From Clostridiaceae bacterium (GTDB lineage Bacteria; Bacillota; Clostridia; Saccharofermentanales; UBA5734), in NCBI GenBank assembly GCA_012727965.1, contig JAAYFZ010000031.1, forward strand, positions 1 to 7,034: a stretch of DNA of 7,034 nt. Direction: 5' to 3'. Shown piece after piece: positions 1 through 5,412 of this stretch. The notes under the pieces are model-generated. The model was not told the origin of the DNA. It ran no database searches and saw only the letters and a program-made list of their open reading frames with translations. The position numbers and the translations under genes were made by a program. Each line of letters begins with the position of its first letter. Position 1 is the stretch's first letter.

Positions 1-519
1 CGTCATTATAATGAGCTCTTCCCGGAAGATCGAACTGTCAATAACCGGCCAGCTTCTGCCATATACAGAAGATATGGCACAACTCTGATTTTCGCTGTCG
101 CTTTTGACGATTGTCTGATCGGCGGTCAGATCGGTGATGGTGATATGACCGTTGCTCATATGGATGGTCAGGTCGGCAGACCGATACCACCGGCAGAGCA
201 GTTGATCGCAAATGAGACACATTCGCTGATTTCGACTGATTCGATAAGATTGTGGCGTTTCTGCCGCTGGACCCTGCATGAGCCCTGCCTGATCTGCATC
301 AGTACAGACGGACTTTCTAACGGATTTGCCAGTGATCAGGCTTTTGACGATTTTCTGCGAAGCCTGGTCAAGAATATTGAAAATTACGGTTTCAAGGAGA
401 CTACTGCGATCGTACCTGGTTTTCTTGACAAGGTTTCGTCAAGTGGCAGCGGCGATGATATCTCGCTTACCATGTTCTGGCAAGCAGATCCTCGCAAAAG
501 GCGAAATAATAAGAAGTAA
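1..519 (+). CDS. PP2C-type Ser/Thr protein phosphatase, C-terminal part (5' end outside window)
   Basis: This is the C-terminal 172 residues of a PP2C-family metal-dependent phosphatase, expected to remove phosphate from Ser/Thr residues in the cytoplasm. The frame is open to base 1, so the start lies outside the window; the in-frame ATG at 145 falls inside a conserved motif and is not the start. Numbering from the first codon, the PP2C landmarks are YGTT (25-28), IGDGD (44-48), ISTDG (100-104) with a metal-ligand Asp, and SGSGDDIS (148-155) with the last metal-ligand Asp pair, followed by a short Lys/Arg-rich tail. The motif order and spacing resemble the compact PP2C_2 type found beside bacterial eukaryote-like kinases. 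The kinase gene begins 33 bp downstream, so this phosphatase most likely reverses that kinase's phosphorylation. The family call is firm; the partner assignment is inferred from gene order. Confidence 0.88.
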   Translation, partial: RHYNELFPEDRTVNNRPASAIYRRYGTTLIFAVAFDDCLIGGQIGDGDMTVAHMDGQVGRPIPPAEQLIANETHSLISTDSIRLWRFCRWTLHEPCLICISTDGLSNGFASDQAFDDFLRSLVKNIENYGFKETTAIVPGFLDKVSSSGSGDDISLTMFWQADPRKRRNNKK

Positions 520-552
520 TGAAGAGATTTAACGAACAATAAGGAGTAGATA

Positions 553-1887
553 ATGCTTCAAACAGGCGACATCGTCAAAGGACAACTTAGTGGTCAGCAA
601 TACAAGATCACAGCCAGACTAGGAGAAGGCGGGCAGGGCTCGGTTTTTCTCGCGTCCAGCGGACGTGACCAGGTCGCGATCAAGTGGTATCATCGCCAGA
701 CGGCGACTGAGCAGCAGAAAAAAATGATCGCGAAGCTGATTTCTATGGGCCCGCCCAGAGGCGAGGCCGGCAAGCGTTTTGTTTGGCCGCAGGATATAGT
801 GACGCGAAGCAGGGTGCCTTCTTTTGGCTATGTGATGCCGTCGGTAGACCTTAAGTCCTATGCGGAGTTAGGTCAGGTCTGGGCCAGGCTGAGACCATCG
901 CCGGGCATGAAGCAGCGCTGCCGCATATCCTGGCAGCTTGCTCAGGCTTATCGCCAGCTGCATCTGTCTGGCTACTGCTATCGTGATATATCGATGGGTA
1001 ATTTCCTGTTTAACCCTTCTAGCGGTGATGTCCTGATCATCGACAATGACAATATCGGCATCGACCAGCAGTCAGGTTCCAAGATACTAGGTACGATGGA
1101 GTTTATGGCACCGGAGGTTATCGTCGGGCGCAAGACGCCATCGACTTCGACCGATCTCTATTCGCTGGCTGTATTATTGTTTTATTTCTGGATCTGGCAT
1201 CATCCGATGCATGGCATGCTCGAGTATTCGGTTCGTGTCTGGGATATACCGGCAAAAAGAATGATCTATGGCGAGCGGCCAGTCTTTATTTTTGACCCGC
1301 GTGATTCCAGTAATCGCCTGCCGGCCGATCCTGAATATCAGACACCACTGCGTTTCTGGGATGTCTGTCCCAGGAGTATAAAAGACCTGTTTATCAGGTC
1401 TTTTACCGATGGTATTAAAAATCCTGATCGCAGAGTGACTGAGGGGGAATGGGTGCATGCCTTCCGCCAGCTGGAAAATCAAATTGTACGCTGTCCTCAT
1501 GATAGGGCAGAAAATTTCTGGCAGCCTGGTATGAAGCAGTTACAGTGCTGGCATTGTAAGCGCCGTTTTGATGCGCCGCCTCGTTTTGTCATCAGTACAT
1601 CATCAGGTCTTAATCAGATATTAGTGCTCGCTGATACGAAGCTTAAACGAGGTGAGCTGGAGCCTTATTGTGATGAGAGTGTTATGGAAGAGGTTGCAGC
1701 TGAGGTTGTTAGAAGCCCTAATAATCCGAATGTCTGGGGCTTGAAGAATCTTACATATCAGAGCTGGTTTTTCACTCCTGCTGATGGCAGCGGCGAGCGT
1801 GAGGTCATACCTGGACGGGCCATGCCGATAATTGCCGGACATTCTCTGCGCCTGGGCTCGCAGACAAATCTGCGTGTAGAGGTCTGA
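553..1887 (+). CDS. Ser/Thr protein kinase with C-terminal zinc ribbon and FHA-like tail (TerY-module type)
   Basis: This 444-residue cytoplasmic protein has an N-terminal eukaryote-like kinase domain (about 15-310). It shows a glycine loop GEGGQGS (24-30), the ATP-anchoring Lys in VAIK (K44), a catalytic loop YRDISMGN (143-150) with D145 and N150, and a metal-binding DND (164-166) in place of DFG. MAPE (185-188) and DLYSL (201-205) complete the lobe. After it come C314-P-H316, then ENFW, then CWHC (332-335), which suggests a zinc ribbon, and a beta-rich tail of about 100 residues. That tail holds WGLKNL (395-400) and ends in an LRLGS-type strand, recalling the second half of an FHA phosphopeptide-binding fold; this last point is inference. 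There is no membrane segment, unlike PknB/PrkC receptors. AAGGAG at 541-546 lies six bases before the ATG. The upstream PP2C gene and this architecture match kinases of the TerY-phosphatase-kinase triad. Confidence 0.9.
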   Translation: MLQTGDIVKGQLSGQQYKITARLGEGGQGSVFLASSGRDQVAIKWYHRQTATEQQKKMIAKLISMGPPRGEAGKRFVWPQDIVTRSRVPSFGYVMPSVDLKSYAELGQVWARLRPSPGMKQRCRISWQLAQAYRQLHLSGYCYRDISMGNFLFNPSSGDVLIIDNDNIGIDQQSGSKILGTMEFMAPEVIVGRKTPSTSTDLYSLAVLLFYFWIWHHPMHGMLEYSVRVWDIPAKRMIYGERPVFIFDPRDSSNRLPADPEYQTPLRFWDVCPRSIKDLFIRSFTDGIKNPDRRVTEGEWVHAFRQLENQIVRCPHDRAENFWQPGMKQLQCWHCKRRFDAPPRFVISTSSGLNQILVLADTKLKRGELEPYCDESVMEEVAAEVVRSPNNPNVWGLKNLTYQSWFFTPADGSGEREVIPGRAMPIIAGHSLRLGSQTNLRVEV

Positions 1888-1888
1888 T

Positions 1889-2653
1889 ATGAGTCACTAC
1901 AGGGGGATGACAGATGGAGTTGCCGCTGAAATGGCTGAGTGTCTACACAGGCTCTCACTGGAATTCGGCAGTCAAATCTGGCATAAGCCAAGATTAATAC
2001 GAAATTTGATGGCTGATATCTACCCCGATGACAGACGCCTGATCAACTGTTTGCATATTTCTGTGCAGTCAGGATTACCACAGGAGCTGCTCCTTAAGAT
2101 GAGAGAATCAAACGGAGTATCAACTGCTCAGATAAGACGATTTGAAGCCAGTCTGCACGATGATTATGGCCTTGCCTGGCAATATGCCCGCTGGTTGGTG
2201 CAGGTCTGGGAGAGTCTGTTTTGTGTTTTGTATGATTACAGAAACAGTAGACCGTTGCTGCAGGTTGCCACCCGTGCCGAGGTCCGGCGTATGCTGGACA
2301 TGCTGCCTTATTATTATCGCCTGGAACGATTCGAAGAATATCATCAGACGGCTGAGGCTCTTTGTCGTCTCAATCAGGCTGAGGGCTACCATGCCCGTGG
2401 AATCTGCTATTTGCAGGGGCTAAATGTAGTTGCTAATGATACTGAAGCTTTCAAGAGTTTTCTGCTGGCTGCCGAAATGGGTCTGGATCGTGCGCAGTAT
2501 GCTGCTGCTGTCTGTTATGAGCTTGGCCGCGGTTGTGTCGTAAGCTATGGCAAGGCAGCTGCCTTGTATGAAAAAGCAGCCGGGCAGGGTTATACAGATG
2601 CCGCTGAACAATTGGGTGAACTAAGGCGCATATTTGTTGACAGCATGTCGTAA
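1889..2653 (+). CDS. Helical-domain plus Sel1-repeat protein
   Basis: This 254-residue soluble protein has no signal peptide or membrane segment. The N-terminal half (about 12-112) is alpha-helical and resembles a domain I recall from bacterial multidomain stress and signalling proteins. Its landmarks are a Leu/Arg-rich helix, IYPDDRRLINCL (44-55), a GLPQELL motif (62-68) and a closing Trp-rich helix (AWQYARWLVQVW, 96-107); I cannot give it a firm family name. The C-terminal part (about 163-245) carries two Sel1/TPR-like repeats (A-E-G-Y-H-A-R-G... and L-D-R-A-Q-Y-A-A...) and the start of a third, which normally form a protein-binding solenoid. The ATG lies one base after the kinase stop, with AGAGG at 1878-1882 as its ribosome binding site, so translation is probably coupled to the kinase. 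A scaffold, adaptor or substrate role for the kinase/phosphatase pair is inferred from position only. Confidence 0.8.
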   Translation: MSHYRGMTDGVAAEMAECLHRLSLEFGSQIWHKPRLIRNLMADIYPDDRRLINCLHISVQSGLPQELLLKMRESNGVSTAQIRRFEASLHDDYGLAWQYARWLVQVWESLFCVLYDYRNSRPLLQVATRAEVRRMLDMLPYYYRLERFEEYHQTAEALCRLNQAEGYHARGICYLQGLNVVANDTEAFKSFLLAAEMGLDRAQYAAAVCYELGRGCVVSYGKAAALYEKAAGQGYTDAAEQLGELRRIFVDSMS

Positions 2654-2687
2654 CCTGCGTTTTTTACATAATATTCAGATGATGCTA

Positions 2688-2696
2688 TGGTATAAT
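2688..2696 (+). promoter_or_regulatory. Extended -10 promoter (TGG-TATAAT) for the ytxH-like/ytxG-like unit
   Basis: A perfect TATAAT (2691-2696) is preceded by TG one base upstream, giving the extended -10 form used by the housekeeping sigma factor. No good -35 sits at 16-18 bp spacing: the hexamer at 17 bp matches three of six positions, and TTTACA at 2663-2668 is 22 bp away. Transcription would start near 2703, leaving a leader of about 100 nt. The site lies right after the Sel1 gene stop, with no recognisable terminator between, so some read-through from the kinase operon is possible. Confidence 0.7.
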
Positions 2697-2720
2697 AGAC
2701 GTTAGGGATCAAATGATTAT

Positions 2721-2753
2721 CTGATAGCCTGATTTTAATGTTTTGGCTGTCAG
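2721..2753 (+). promoter_or_regulatory. Leader hairpin upstream of the YtxH-domain gene
   Basis: CTGATAGCC (2721-2729) pairs with GGCTGTCAG (2745-2753) as a 9-bp stem with one G-U pair and a 15-nt AT-rich loop. It sits about 18 nt after the predicted transcription start and 35 nt before the ribosome binding site. No T-run follows, so it is not an intrinsic terminator. It may stabilise or regulate the leader. It matches no riboswitch class that I recognise. Confidence 0.45.
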
Positions 2754-2787
2754 GGCAGATCCGAGTCATAAGCGAGTAATCATATTT

Positions 2788-2796
2788 AAAAGGAGG
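2788..2796 (+). promoter_or_regulatory. Ribosome binding site that fixes the YtxH-domain start
   Basis: AAAAGGAGG is nearly a full anti-16S match and lies nine bases before the ATG at 2806. This selects that ATG over the in-frame TTG at 2743, which would put 21 extra residues unlike the family in front of the canonical MFNEIRDTL start and has no usable ribosome binding site. Confidence 0.88.
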
Positions 2797-2805
2797 ATAC
2801 TGTCC

Positions 2806-3186
2806 ATGTTTAACGAAATCAGAGACACACTTAATGGTAAAAACAAACGTCGTGCCCGCAAGAATGTAGCGGCTGGTGTAGGGTTAGGCGCACTTGCTGG
2901 TGCAGTTGCAGGACTACTGTTTGCTCCGAAAGCAGGTAAGGAAACAAGAGCTGACATCCGTGTCGGTGCAGAGCTTGGTGCAGAGAAGGCCAGAGAAGCT
3001 GCTCATAAGGCCGCTGAGGTCGCAAAAGAGAAGACCGCAGAGGTCAAGAAGCACTTTAAGAAGGGCAAGAATGAGACCGAAGAGATCATCGAAGAAGTTG
3101 TAGATACAGCTGAGGATATCAAGGATGATGTTAAGAAAAACGCCAAGAATCTTAAGGAAGACATCGAGGATGATCTGAAGAAGTAA
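2806..3186 (+). CDS. YtxH-domain protein (general-stress type)
   Basis: This 126-residue protein has the classic YtxH layout. A short basic N-terminus (KNKRRARK, 12-19) is followed by a small-residue hydrophobic stretch (about 21-40) ending in LLFAPKAGKETR (37-48), the family signature. The rest is a highly charged Ala/Lys/Glu helix (about 55-126), reminiscent of LEA-type amphipathic repeats. The hydrophobic stretch is Gly/Ala-rich and could be a weak membrane anchor or a glycine-zipper-like contact. In Bacillus subtilis, ytxH belongs to the ytxGHJ general-stress operon, but the family's biochemical role is unknown. Here it is the first gene behind its own promoter and is followed 49 bp later by a YtxG/DUF948-like gene. 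The family call is firm; an envelope or stress role is inferred from the family and the pairing. Confidence 0.88.
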   Translation: MFNEIRDTLNGKNKRRARKNVAAGVGLGALAGAVAGLLFAPKAGKETRADIRVGAELGAEKAREAAHKAAEVAKEKTAEVKKHFKKGKNETEEIIEEVVDTAEDIKDDVKKNAKNLKEDIEDDLKK

Positions 3187-3236
3187 TATTACCTGAACTT
3201 CTCCAAGATGCATAAGCTTGAAATGAGGTAGTATTA
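3184..3236 (+). promoter_or_regulatory. Hairpin pairing the upstream stop with the downstream ribosome binding site
   Basis: AATATTACCT (3185-3194) pairs with AGGTAGTATT (3226-3235) as a 10-bp stem with one G-U pair. One further pair is possible between T3184 and A3236, the A of the next start codon. The left arm overlaps the TAA of the YtxH-domain gene (3184-3186). The right arm covers most of the GAGG ribosome binding site (3225-3228) and ends at the ATG. A ribosome finishing the first gene would be expected to open the fold and free the second start. The complementarity is seen directly; the coupling is inference. Confidence 0.55.
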
Positions 3237-3760
3237 TGGTTTTTTCAGATGGTTTCGCGACCAGTCTTGATATGGTAGTAACTGTCGATATCATGCAGGT
3301 CCTTCTGGGTCTGCTGGTATTGGCGGGAATAGTCTTTGTAGTATTTCTAATAGTATTTCTGGCTAAGCTGATTCGTACGATGAGTGATATCGCTCATCTG
3401 GTCGAGCAGCTTGACGAGCCGGTTACGAAAACGGTAGAGCAGCTGCCCGAACTGATAGTAAAAGTTGACAAGACGATGGCAGATGTCAACGTTTTGACAG
3501 AGAGCATCGGCAAATCAGTTCCAGAAATTCTTGGCGATGTCGAGACTATTACCGGCACGGTTTCCTCAGGAGTTGAGGCTGTCGGCGGAGCCGCCGAATC
3601 AATAGGAGACAGTGTATCATCTTTTTTTAAAGGAACCAAGGATTATGCAGGTGCGGCAGGAGCTGCTGCAACGATAATTGGTCAGATACTCGGACTAATA
3701 ACCACCTTCATGCCTTCTGGCAGTAAGAAGAAGAGAAGTTCACGCAGGCGCCGCAGATAA
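3236..3760 (+). CDS. YtxG/DUF948-like single-pass membrane protein with Arg-rich C-terminus
   Basis: This 174-residue protein has one strong transmembrane helix (about 21-46, Leu/Val/Ile-rich). A long amphipathic segment follows (about 50-110) with a repeating Val/Leu pattern in which V-D-K-T and E-S-I-G-like units recur every 10-15 residues. This layout matches DUF948/UPF0478 proteins such as Bacillus YtxG. A Gly/Ala/Ser-rich stretch (about 111-155) comes next, including a second mildly hydrophobic segment near 138-158. The protein ends in KKKRSSRRRRR, which could bind acidic lipid or nucleic acid. The start at 3236 has GAGG seven bases upstream. Pairing with a YtxH-domain gene mirrors the Bacillus ytxG-ytxH pair in reversed order. 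It may help organise an envelope or stress structure, but no activity can be assigned. Confidence 0.75.
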   Translation: MVFSDGFATSLDMVVTVDIMQVLLGLLVLAGIVFVVFLIVFLAKLIRTMSDIAHLVEQLDEPVTKTVEQLPELIVKVDKTMADVNVLTESIGKSVPEILGDVETITGTVSSGVEAVGGAAESIGDSVSSFFKGTKDYAGAAGAAATIIGQILGLITTFMPSGSKKKRSSRRRRR

Positions 3761-3845
3761 AGGTTTTTGCAGTTTGGTCTCTTATCGAAGCTAGAAGATG
3801 ATTGCTGACTTAAATCAGTTAATTCCAATTAAGATATTTTTATTG

Positions 3846-3890
3846 ACGTCTGGCTATTAGCATTTATGCTGATAGTTAGGCGTTTTTTTT
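3846..3890 (+). terminator. Intrinsic terminator after the ytxH-like/ytxG-like unit
   Basis: The arms 3846-3863 and 3866-3883 are complementary along their whole length, counting three G-U pairs, with the tip opening into a small TTT-containing loop. A run of eight T follows (3883-3890). This is a strong Rho-independent terminator on the + strand and separates the unit from the amidase gene. The 85 bases between the ytxG-like stop and this stem are AT-rich and show no other convincing feature. Confidence 0.88.
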
Positions 3891-3926
3891 ATTAGATTTG
3901 CGAGATGATTTTTGTCAGGTGTTAAG

Positions 3927-3997
3927 TTGTAATGAAACCTATACTAAATTACAAAGTCAAAATTTAAGATTAGGCGTTTTCCGTCTTAGGACTTTGT
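3927..3997 (+). promoter_or_regulatory. Inverted repeats upstream of and touching the amidase promoter
   Basis: Two perfect inverted repeats interlock here. TTGTAAT (3927-3933) pairs with ATTACAA (3948-3954) across 14 nt. ACAAAGTC (3951-3958) pairs with GACTTTGT (3990-3997) across 31 nt, and the last arm covers the TG of the extended -10. DNA in this position could serve as operator half-sites for a regulator of the amidase unit. I recognise no known consensus, and AT-rich sequence raises the odds of chance matches. Confidence 0.35.
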
Positions 3998-4003
3998 TAT
4001 AAT
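3995..4003 (+). promoter_or_regulatory. Extended -10 promoter (TGT-TATAAT) for the amidase unit
   Basis: A perfect TATAAT (3998-4003) with an extended TG (3995-3996) lies just upstream of the amidase gene. No recognisable -35 is present at 16-18 bp (the 17-bp position reads CGTTTT). Transcription should start near 4010, leaving about 37 nt before the GTG start at 4047. The same promoter style precedes the YtxH-domain gene. Confidence 0.72.
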
Positions 4004-4033
4004 GTTATTTATATAAATTAGCATGTTACTTAC

Positions 4034-4039
4034 AGGAGG
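4034..4039 (+). promoter_or_regulatory. Ribosome binding site that fixes the amidase GTG start
   Basis: AGGAGG lies seven bases before the GTG at 4047, ideal spacing. The in-frame ATG at 4023 precedes this site and has only AT-rich sequence before it, so it cannot be served by this ribosome binding site. Confidence 0.82.
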
Positions 4040-4046
4040 ACCACAA

Positions 4047-5354
4047 GTGCCCTATAAACCTGATAGATATGATCCTTATGCAGGTTCGAAACGACCTGTC
4101 AACAATAGAAGCGTTAATAATCAGCCGTCAGGCCGCCCAAGTAGAAATGCCCAGTCAAACAGAGCAAGAATGAACAGGATTGCTGCTGAACGCAGAAGAA
4201 GAGCCAGACGACGTCAGACAGCCAGGCGATTGTTGGCTTTTGCCGTTATGGTTGTTGTTTTTGTCACGTTATCTCTATTTCTCTGGAGTCGCAGAGATGA
4301 TATTGGATCATCTTTGGCAGCTGTAACAGGTCTGTTTTCCGGTGAGAAGGAGAATAAACCGACAGACAAAAAACCAACGGAAGAGGCGCCGGCGGAAACG
4401 TCAGATTCAGAAGATCCGGTTGAAACTACAGCATCGCATTTCGGCCAAAACGGCCACGATTTCATTTTGCAGTCTGATATACCGCTTTTTATGGATCAGG
4501 AAAGAGCGATCGTTCTGATCGATGCCGGTCATGGTGGTATTGATGGCGGTGCGCCCGGCTATCTCGGAGATGGCACGCAGGTAAAAGAAGCAAATATTGT
4601 TCTTGATATCGCATTTAAACTCAAAGCTGAGCTTGAAGCTCGCGATATTGAGACCTATATGATCAGGGAAGATGATACTTTCTTCTCACTCTATGCCAGA
4701 GTCGCACGTGCCAGCCTGCTCTCGCTTGATTATATGTCGGCGCTGCAGCCTGAGCTGGTTAATGACCGTGATTATGTAAGTCAGATGACTGAGAAACTGA
4801 TGATTCCGATCAATATCAACAGTGATGATCGCTCAACAGGTGCTTTTGGATTTATGAAAGGCTATGGTATGAGCAAGGAGCAAATGGAATTGATCGATCT
4901 GCAGCAGAATTGCTCAAATGTTATTTTTGTTTCACTCCACTGCAATGCTCATGACTACGACACGACTCTACATGGTCTGCAGGCATATTATTGTCACGAT
5001 GATGTTGTTGAAATTGATGAGGCTGACGGGCTTGCCGCCCAGACAGATCCGGTGGGCAATGCTGTTTATCATGGTAGAGATAATGAACGTAATCAGCTGC
5101 TGGCGCAGTATGTATATGACGGCACAGTCGGCAAGGCACCTTTTCTATCTGGAACAAATGCCGGCAAGCCTGTTTTGGCCGGCAACTACGCTGTCCTTAG
5201 AGAACATGGTCTGGCGGGAACTCTGCTTGAACTCGGTTATATGAGCAACAGTTCCGATCTGCAGCAGCTTAGAGATCCAGATACACAGCAGAAAATAGCG
5301 GCCGGTATAGGGCTGGGAATCGAAAAATATTTCTTAAAGTTGTTTAATCCTTGA
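4047..5354 (+). CDS. Membrane-anchored N-acetylmuramoyl-L-alanine amidase (Amidase_3) with insertion
   Basis: This 435-residue protein (GTG start) should cleave the bond between N-acetylmuramic acid and L-alanine in peptidoglycan. A very basic, Asn/Arg-rich cytoplasmic tail (1-61, including ERRRRARRR) leads to one transmembrane helix (about 62-80). An acidic Thr/Glu/Pro-rich extracytoplasmic linker (about 92-135) follows, then the catalytic domain (about 150-432). The four Amidase_3 active-site residues are visible: H162 in DAGHGG, E181 in VKEAN, H298 in SLHCNA and E395 in LLELGYMSN. E181 and H298 are 117 residues apart, about twice the spacing I recall for E. coli AmiC, so there is an insertion (about 212-285). 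The anchored, non-secreted form suggests a role in division, growth or sporulation rather than cell lysis. It has its own promoter and precedes two zinc-ribbon membrane protein genes. Confidence 0.92.
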   Translation: MPYKPDRYDPYAGSKRPVNNRSVNNQPSGRPSRNAQSNRARMNRIAAERRRRARRRQTARRLLAFAVMVVVFVTLSLFLWSRRDDIGSSLAAVTGLFSGEKENKPTDKKPTEEAPAETSDSEDPVETTASHFGQNGHDFILQSDIPLFMDQERAIVLIDAGHGGIDGGAPGYLGDGTQVKEANIVLDIAFKLKAELEARDIETYMIREDDTFFSLYARVARASLLSLDYMSALQPELVNDRDYVSQMTEKLMIPININSDDRSTGAFGFMKGYGMSKEQMELIDLQQNCSNVIFVSLHCNAHDYDTTLHGLQAYYCHDDVVEIDEADGLAAQTDPVGNAVYHGRDNERNQLLAQYVYDGTVGKAPFLSGTNAGKPVLAGNYAVLREHGLAGTLLELGYMSNSSDLQQLRDPDTQQKIAAGIGLGIEKYFLKLFNP

Positions 5355-5380
5355 CATTGTGTGACTATATGGCTCAAAAT
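5351..5380 (+). promoter_or_regulatory. Possible promoter overlapping the amidase stop codon
   Basis: A perfect TTGACA (5351-5356) spans the amidase TGA stop. At 18 bp spacing it is followed by CAAAAT (5375-5380), a four-of-six -10 match. It could give the two zinc-ribbon genes their own transcription. The weak -10 makes this tentative, and read-through from the amidase promoter is the alternative because no terminator lies between. Confidence 0.4.
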
Positions 5381-5390
5381 AGGCATATAG
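5365..5390 (+). repeat. Perfect 7-bp inverted repeat around the possible -10
   Basis: CTATATG (5365-5371) and CATATAG (5384-5390) are perfect complements across 12 nt and bracket the CAAAAT element. There is no T-run, so it is not a terminator. It may be an operator or a small mRNA hairpin just upstream of the AAGGAGG ribosome binding site (5398-5404). Confidence 0.4.
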
Positions 5391-5412
5391 ACATACTAAG
5401 GAGGACGATTTC

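Noticed and set aside
145..519. ATG at 145 as the start of the phosphatase gene
   Set aside because: The same frame is open to base 1 and encodes YGTT and IGDGD motifs before this ATG, so the gene begins outside the window.
1174..1500. Open frame of 108 codons on the - strand inside the kinase gene
   Set aside because: The + strand reading is a clear kinase domain; the reverse frame shows no recognisable domain.
2721..2753. Hairpin as a terminator for the Sel1 gene
   Set aside because: No T-run follows the stem, and it lies downstream of a strong promoter, so it belongs to the next gene's leader.
2743..2805. TTG at 2743 as the start of the YtxH-domain gene
   Set aside because: It has no ribosome binding site and would add residues unlike the family; AAAAGGAGG sits at ideal distance from the ATG at 2806.
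2914..3294. Open frame of 126 codons on the - strand antisense to the YtxH-like and YtxG-like genes
   Set aside because: It mirrors the Lys/Glu/Ala-rich coding of the YtxH-domain gene, has no family signature of its own and crosses two well-supported genes and their junction.
4023..4046. ATG at 4023 as the start of the amidase
   Set aside because: It lies only about 13 nt after the predicted transcription start with no ribosome binding site; the AGGAGG at 4034-4039 serves the GTG at 4047.
4918..5244. Alternative + strand frame inside the amidase gene
   Set aside because: The amidase frame carries catalytic H298 and E395 across this stretch; the alternative is a Met/Ile/Leu-rich shadow.
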